Shown: piece by piece, positions 59,381 through 64,000 of the stretch | Layout: each line of letters starts with the position of its first letter | Numbering within the stretch: the stretch's first letter is position 1 | From: Streptomyces sp. ERV7 | GTDB lineage: Bacteria > Actinomycetota > Actinomycetes > Streptomycetales > Streptomycetaceae | NCBI RefSeq assembly: GCF_001653515.1 | Contig: NZ_LYOY01000040.1 | Span: forward strand, 372,001-436,000 | Length of the DNA: 64,000 nt | Direction of reading: 5' to 3' | Translations under genes and position numbers: made by a program | Notes under the pieces: generated by a model | Seen by the model: only the letters and a program-made list of their open reading frames with translations | The model's database searches: none | Told to the model about the DNA's origin: nothing

Positions 59381-59430
59381 GTGTCTGATCGTGGCAGACG
59401 TGATCGGTACCAGTGCAGGGGCGGACGGCG

Positions 59431-59748
59431 ATGAAGCAATTCCGGCTTGACGAACTTGAGGCGGAGCGCGCCGCCAACGACGGCGCTTATCTGCAGTTTC
59501 TGCGGGAAAGGAACATGTCGGCCGGGCTCTACGCGCTGGACGCGGGCGACCAGGACCCGCAGAAGCCGCACGCCCAGGACGAGATCTACTTCGTGGTGAG
59601 CGGCCGGGCGTCCATCACGGTCGGCCTGGAGACCACCGAGGTGGCACGGGGCAGCGTCGTCTATGTGCCGGCCGGGGTCGCCCACCGCTTCCACCACATC
59701 GCCGAGGACCTGCGGGTTCTGGTCGTCTTCTCTCCGCCTGAGAGCTGA
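59431..59748 (+). CDS. Cupin-domain protein
   Basis: This 105-residue single cupin domain has KPHAQDEIYFVVSGRASITV as the first cupin motif (His and Glu ligands visible) and YVPAGVAHRFHHI as the second. It probably binds one metal ion in a small beta barrel. Substrate or role unknown. ATG 59431 gives MKQFRLDELEAERAA; a start 18 nt upstream is possible. Confidence 0.85.
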   Translation: MKQFRLDELEAERAANDGAYLQFLRERNMSAGLYALDAGDQDPQKPHAQDEIYFVVSGRASITVGLETTEVARGSVVYVPAGVAHRFHHIAEDLRVLVVFSPPES

Positions 59749-59760
59749 GGGCGACCCCGG

Positions 59761-59930
59761 GGTTCCCTAGGGGTCCGGTCAGGGGAGATCAAGGGCTGCG
59801 AGGGCCCCGTTCGGTACCCCCGCGCCCCTAGCATCGAGGGTGTCGGGTTCCCTAGGGGTCCGGTCAGGGGAGATCAAGGGCTGCGAGGGCCCCGTTCGGT
59901 ACCCCCGCGCCCCTAGCATCGAGGGTGTCG
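59761..59930. repeat. Perfect 85-bp tandem duplication
   Basis: The 85 bp 59761-59845 are repeated without a single change as 59846-59930. Each unit begins GGTTCCCTAGGGGTCCGGTC and ends CTAGCATCGAGGGTGTCG. Each carries a -10-like TAGCAT (59829 and 59914). It lies between the cupin gene and the small membrane-protein gene, so the downstream gene's promoter region may be doubled. Confidence 0.95.
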
Positions 59931-59984
59931 AAGGCAGCAGCCCGAGACTTCAGGACACTCACGATCATGAAAGAGGTAAGGACG

Positions 59985-60203
59985 ATGGCCGCACGGGAGA
60001 TATTCGCGGGGATGCCCTGGTGGGTGAAGTGGGTCGCCGTGCCCGTCATCGCCCTGGTCGTGTTCGGCGGTCTGATCGCCAGCGTGGTCGGCTTCCTGTT
60101 CGGACTGCTCTTCAAGGCGCTGATCTTCGTGGCGCTGGTCGGCGGTCTCATCTACGTCGTACGACGGTTCATGTCCTCGACGTCCTCGCGCGGCGACTGG
60201 TAG
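59985..60203 (+). CDS. Small DUF5326-like membrane protein
   Basis: This is a 72-residue protein from ATG 59985 (GAGGT 7 nt upstream), starting MAAREIFAGMPWWVKWVAVP. Two membrane segments, about 14-36 and 38-60 (GLLFKALIFVALVGGLIYVV), are followed by a short basic/Ser-rich end. From memory the core resembles DUF5326 of Streptomyces. ATG 59967 is an alternative start. It sits between the 85-bp duplication and ssgR. Function unknown. Confidence 0.75.
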   Translation: MAAREIFAGMPWWVKWVAVPVIALVVFGGLIASVVGFLFGLLFKALIFVALVGGLIYVVRRFMSSTSSRGDW

Positions 60204-60391
60204 CCGACGGCGCGCATTCCGTACGGGAGCGGGCCCGGAAAGGCACAGCGCTCGTACAGAACACCCCAGGATTAGCCCGGCTGAGGGACGGCGAGGCCAA
60301 ACCCCTCATGGCGCCGGAGGCGGCCGTTATGGTGAAAACCTCTGCTGCCTCGGGCGGGCTCCTCGCCCGTCAGCACGCCTGGGGGTGACCT

Positions 60392-61162
60392 GTGGCCACG
60401 GCTGCGAACGCCGGTGTCCCTACCCTGATCGGTTCGGTCCAGCGGGCGTTGCGCCTGCTGGAGGCCGTGGGAGCCCATACGGACGGGGCTCCTGCCAAAC
60501 AGCTGGCGCGGGAGGCCGGGCTGCCGCTCCCCACCGCGTACCACCTGCTGCGCACCCTCACCCACGAGGGCTATCTGCGCAGGGAGAACGGTGTGTTCGT
60601 CTTCGGCGAGGCGGCCGAGCGGTTGGCGGACGGTGGGGCACTGCAGAATCGTCGCACCAAGATCAGCCGGTCCCTGGCGGACTGGCGCGACGCCATCGGG
60701 GTCCCCGTCTACTTCGCGATCTACCGCGAGGGTGAGATCGAGATCGCCGGAGTGGCCGACACGCCGTCGGCCCCGGCCGTCGAGGAGTGGGCCGACTTCC
60801 GGGAGACCGGGCACGCGCACGCCATTGGCCAGTGCCTGCTGAGCCAGCTCGACGAGAGGGCCCGCGAGGACCACCTGGACAGACATCCCGTCCGTGCGGT
60901 CACGCCCTATTCCGTACGGGACCGCCGAGCCCTGCTGGACCGCCTCGCGGCTACGGAGCGTATGCAGCCAGTCGTCGAAAGACAGGAGTATGCGCTGGGC
61001 ACAGTCTGCGCCGCGATCCCGATCACGGCGGGCTCCAGCGCGGCCACCATGGCCATCTCTCTCCCCCTCCACCAGCAAGAACGCCTGATTCCGGCGATCG
61101 AGCAGCTCCGTGGCGAAGTCGGCAGACTCCTCAGTTCCCTCGCGTTCTCTATCAGTATCTGA
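60392..61162 (+). CDS. ssgR: IclR-family regulator SsgR
   Basis: SsgR activates ssgA transcription in Streptomyces. The 256-residue IclR-type protein has the N-terminal winged helix VQRALRLLEAVGAHTDGAPA and KQLAREAGLPLPTAYHLLRT (about 17-55), then an effector domain ending in GTVCAAIPITAGSSAATMAI. The start is GTG 60392 behind GGGGGTGA. It ends 95 nt before ssgA in the same direction, the order known in S. coelicolor, where ssgA depends on ssgR. Confidence 0.92.
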   Translation: MATAANAGVPTLIGSVQRALRLLEAVGAHTDGAPAKQLAREAGLPLPTAYHLLRTLTHEGYLRRENGVFVFGEAAERLADGGALQNRRTKISRSLADWRDAIGVPVYFAIYREGEIEIAGVADTPSAPAVEEWADFRETGHAHAIGQCLLSQLDERAREDHLDRHPVRAVTPYSVRDRRALLDRLAATERMQPVVERQEYALGTVCAAIPITAGSSAATMAISLPLHQQERLIPAIEQLRGEVGRLLSSLAFSISI

Positions 61163-61260
61163 AAACTCACTCCTTGTGATCTGTTAGAGCTTCCAGCACG
61201 ATTGCGTCAAGACGGCCAGGGGGATCATTCCTGGCCATTTCAGCTACAGCGGGGTAGATG

Positions 61261-61695
61261 ATGCGTGAGGTCCTGGCAGAGGTCATGATGAGCTTCGTCG
61301 TCTCCGAGGAGCTCTCGTTCAGGATCCCGGTGGAGCTCACCTACCGCGCCGACGATCCGTACGCGGTCCGCATGACCTTCCACCTCCCCGGCGATGAGCC
61401 CGTGACCTGGACGTTCGGGCGGGAACTCCTGCTCGACGGCATCAACGGCCCCACCGGCGACGGCGATGTGCACATCGCGCCGTCCTGCGCCGAAGAGCTC
61501 TGCGACGTCCATATCCGCCTCCGGGTGGGCGGCGAACGGGCGCTCTTCCGGGCCGGGGCCGGCCCGCTGGTGGCCTTCCTCGACCGCACCGACAAGCTCG
61601 TACCGCTGGGGCAGGAGCGCGCGCTCGGCGACTTCGACGGACATCTGGACGAGGCGCTGGGGCGGATCCTGGCCGAGGAGCAGAACGCGGGCTGA
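61261..61695 (+). CDS. ssgA: Sporulation-specific cell division activator SsgA
   Basis: SsgA is the founding member of the SALP family found only in morphologically complex actinomycetes. It activates septation in aerial hyphae and helps place FtsZ through SsgB. The 144-residue protein has the family core AEVMMSFVVSEELSFRIPVE, YAVRMTFHLPGDEPVTWTFG and ALGRILAEEQNAG. Compared with what I recall of other SsgA proteins, a loop reads SCAEELCDVH with two Cys. I used the second ATG at 61261 (SD-like GGGG 6 nt upstream). Confidence 0.93.
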   Translation: MREVLAEVMMSFVVSEELSFRIPVELTYRADDPYAVRMTFHLPGDEPVTWTFGRELLLDGINGPTGDGDVHIAPSCAEELCDVHIRLRVGGERALFRAGAGPLVAFLDRTDKLVPLGQERALGDFDGHLDEALGRILAEEQNAG

Positions 61696-61702
61696 GCGCC
61701 GG

Positions 61703-63037
61703 CTACTTCTTGCGGCGTCGGCCGCGCCCGCCCCGCACCGGTCCACGGGCCGCCACGGCCGGACGGTCGGCCGAGACCACCAGCGCCGCGAGCGCGGTGG
61801 TGACCGGGACCGAGGCCACCAGGCCGATCGAGCCCACCAGCGTCCGGACGATCTCCTCGGCGACCAGCTCGCTGTTGGCCACCGTCCCCACGCTGCTCTG
61901 CGCGATCGAGAACAGCAGCAACAGCGGCAGCGCCGCGCCCGCGTACGCCAGGACCAGCGTGTTGACCACCGACGCGATGTGGTCGCGGCCGATCCGGATG
62001 GCCGCCCGGTACAGCCCGCGCGGCCCCATCGTCGGATTCGCCTCGTGGAGCTCCCACACCGCCGAGGTCTGGGTGACCGTCACATCGTCGAGCACGCCGA
62101 GCGATCCGATGATCACGCCCGCCAGCAGCAGACCGGACATGTCGATGTTCGGGTAGAGCCCGTGGATCAGACCGGTGTTGTCGTCGGTGTTGCCGGTCAG
62201 TGCGGCCCAGCCGATGAAGAGCGAGCCGAGCAGCCCGATCAGGACGAGCGAGATCAGCGTGCCCAGCACGGCGACCGAGGTACGCGCCGACAGGCCGTGG
62301 CACATGTACAGCGCGATCAGCATGATCGCGCTCGACCCGATCACCGCGACAAGCAGCGGATTGGATCCCTGGAGGATCGCCGGGAGGATGAACAGCGTCA
62401 GCACGGCGAACGAGACGACCAGCGCGACGAGCGCCATCACCCCACGCAGCCGCCCGACGGCCACCACCACGAGCGCGAAGATGCCCGCGAGCAGCGCCAT
62501 CGGGAACCGGCGGTTCACATCGGTCACCGAGTACTGGAGGTCGTGCGGGGCATCGGGGGCGTACGCGACGATCACGCCCTGTCCCTTGTGCAGTTGGCGC
62601 GGGGCGTCCGGCTGGACGATCTCGGTGAAGGTGCGGCCCTTCTCCTTGCCGCTGGTGACCTCGATGGTCGCCTTGGCGCACAGGTCCTGACCGGATCGCC
62701 CGGCCTGTCGGCCCCCGGCAGCCGAGGTGTCGCCGCCCGACGGGGCCTGACCCGCGTTGACCGACTTGCAGTCGACCTTCTGCAGGGCGACGACCTTCGC
62801 CTGCTGGGTCTGGCGGTCGAAGCCGACTCCGGTGCGCTGATGGGAGGGGGTCCCGCCCGGCCACAGCACGGCCAGTCCGACGAGCACCGCGACCGAGAAC
62901 GGGATCAGCACGGCCGCGATCACCTTGCGGAGATGCTTGGAGACGGGCGCCGCCGGACCGTGGCTGTGGCTGTGCCCATGGGGCTGTCCGTGCGGGTGTC
63001 CGTGGGCGTCTTCGGGGGGCTGCTCTGCTGACGTCAC
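61703..63037 (-). CDS. YibE/F-family membrane protein
   Basis: This 444-residue protein has an N-terminal His-rich stretch (about 12-27, HGHPHGQPHGHSHSHG). It is followed by one membrane helix (about 38-60), an outer domain with two Cys, and then a hydrophobic block of about seven helices from residue 180. LAGVIIGSLGVLDDVTVTQ is the YibE/F signature. Function is not established; the His-rich end could bind metal. It converges on ssgA, with only 7 nt between the two stop codons. Confidence 0.85.
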   Translation of the reverse strand: MTSAEQPPEDAHGHPHGQPHGHSHSHGPAAPVSKHLRKVIAAVLIPFSVAVLVGLAVLWPGGTPSHQRTGVGFDRQTQQAKVVALQKVDCKSVNAGQAPSGGDTSAAGGRQAGRSGQDLCAKATIEVTSGKEKGRTFTEIVQPDAPRQLHKGQGVIVAYAPDAPHDLQYSVTDVNRRFPMALLAGIFALVVVAVGRLRGVMALVALVVSFAVLTLFILPAILQGSNPLLVAVIGSSAIMLIALYMCHGLSARTSVAVLGTLISLVLIGLLGSLFIGWAALTGNTDDNTGLIHGLYPNIDMSGLLLAGVIIGSLGVLDDVTVTQTSAVWELHEANPTMGPRGLYRAAIRIGRDHIASVVNTLVLAYAGAALPLLLLFSIAQSSVGTVANSELVAEEIVRTLVGSIGLVASVPVTTALAALVVSADRPAVAARGPVRGGRGRRRKK

Positions 63038-63118
63038 CGCCCGATCATCGCAACAACGGCGGGGCCCCTCTGTTCAGCGCGCTGGGGATGACGCTAGCGT
63101 GGTGACACCTTTGCACAC

Positions 63119-64000
<882 letters not shown>

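Overview
The window is the replication-origin region of a Streptomyces chromosome, or that of a very close relative. The evidence is high-GC DNA with GTG/TTG starts, the order gyrA-gyrB-dciA-recF-gnd-dnaN-[oriC]-dnaA-rpmH-rnpA-yidD-yidC-jag-rsmG-parA-parB, many Streptomyces-type parS sites, and the development genes ssgR/ssgA. From memory, gene content and order match the SCO3872-SCO3928 stretch of S. coelicolor almost gene for gene. The species cannot be named from the sequence alone. There are no insertion sequences, prophages or CRISPR arrays; this is conserved core chromosome.

Left of the origin (1-10.5 kb, mostly minus strand) are a small secreted protein, tRNA-Ile(GAU), a DUF3566 membrane protein, both gyrase subunits, the DciA-type helicase loader, recF, a 6-phosphogluconate dehydrogenase and dnaN. 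The dnaN-dnaA gap (10541-11422) is oriC, with about 20 DnaA-box-like 9-mers. dnaA reads left; rpmH, rnpA, yidD, yidC, jag, rsmG and parAB read right.

From 20 to 43 kb come redox and stress genes (trxA, trxB, a SigM-type ECF sigma factor with its zinc anti-sigma factor). They are followed by envelope and metabolic genes: a pseudokinase-like membrane protein, murJ, a DUF6049-like surface protein, cca, ino1 with a PadR regulator, a bifunctional penicillin-binding protein, a GT87-like mannosyltransferase, an alanine-racemase-fold protein and femX. From 43.5 to 48.7 kb are rpsF-ssb-rpsR-rplI, a MATE exporter and dnaB. The remainder holds smaller metabolic and regulatory genes: a beta-lactamase-fold protein, three acetyltransferases (one near 20 kb), a MarR/MFS pair, a HbpS-like protein, a HAD phosphatase, a flavohemoglobin, Nudix, LysR, a Cys/Met-metabolism PLP enzyme and a cupin. 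It ends with ssgR, ssgA, a YibE/F protein and a TPP riboswitch with the 5' part of thiC, which runs off the edge.

The non-coding layer is the most interesting part. Sixteen perfect copies of the 14-bp parS palindrome and one one-mismatch copy lie between 17228 and 54192, all on the parAB side of oriC. Three are inside coding sequences, and all three read as Val-Ser-Arg-Glu-Thr. Others are clustered or paired between genes, some inside larger palindromes that look like terminators. Consensus DnaA boxes occur in front of dnaA, parA and dnaB, while oriC itself has only near-matches. An exact 85-bp tandem duplication precedes a small membrane-protein gene, and one gene (flavohemoglobin) carries an in-frame TTA codon.
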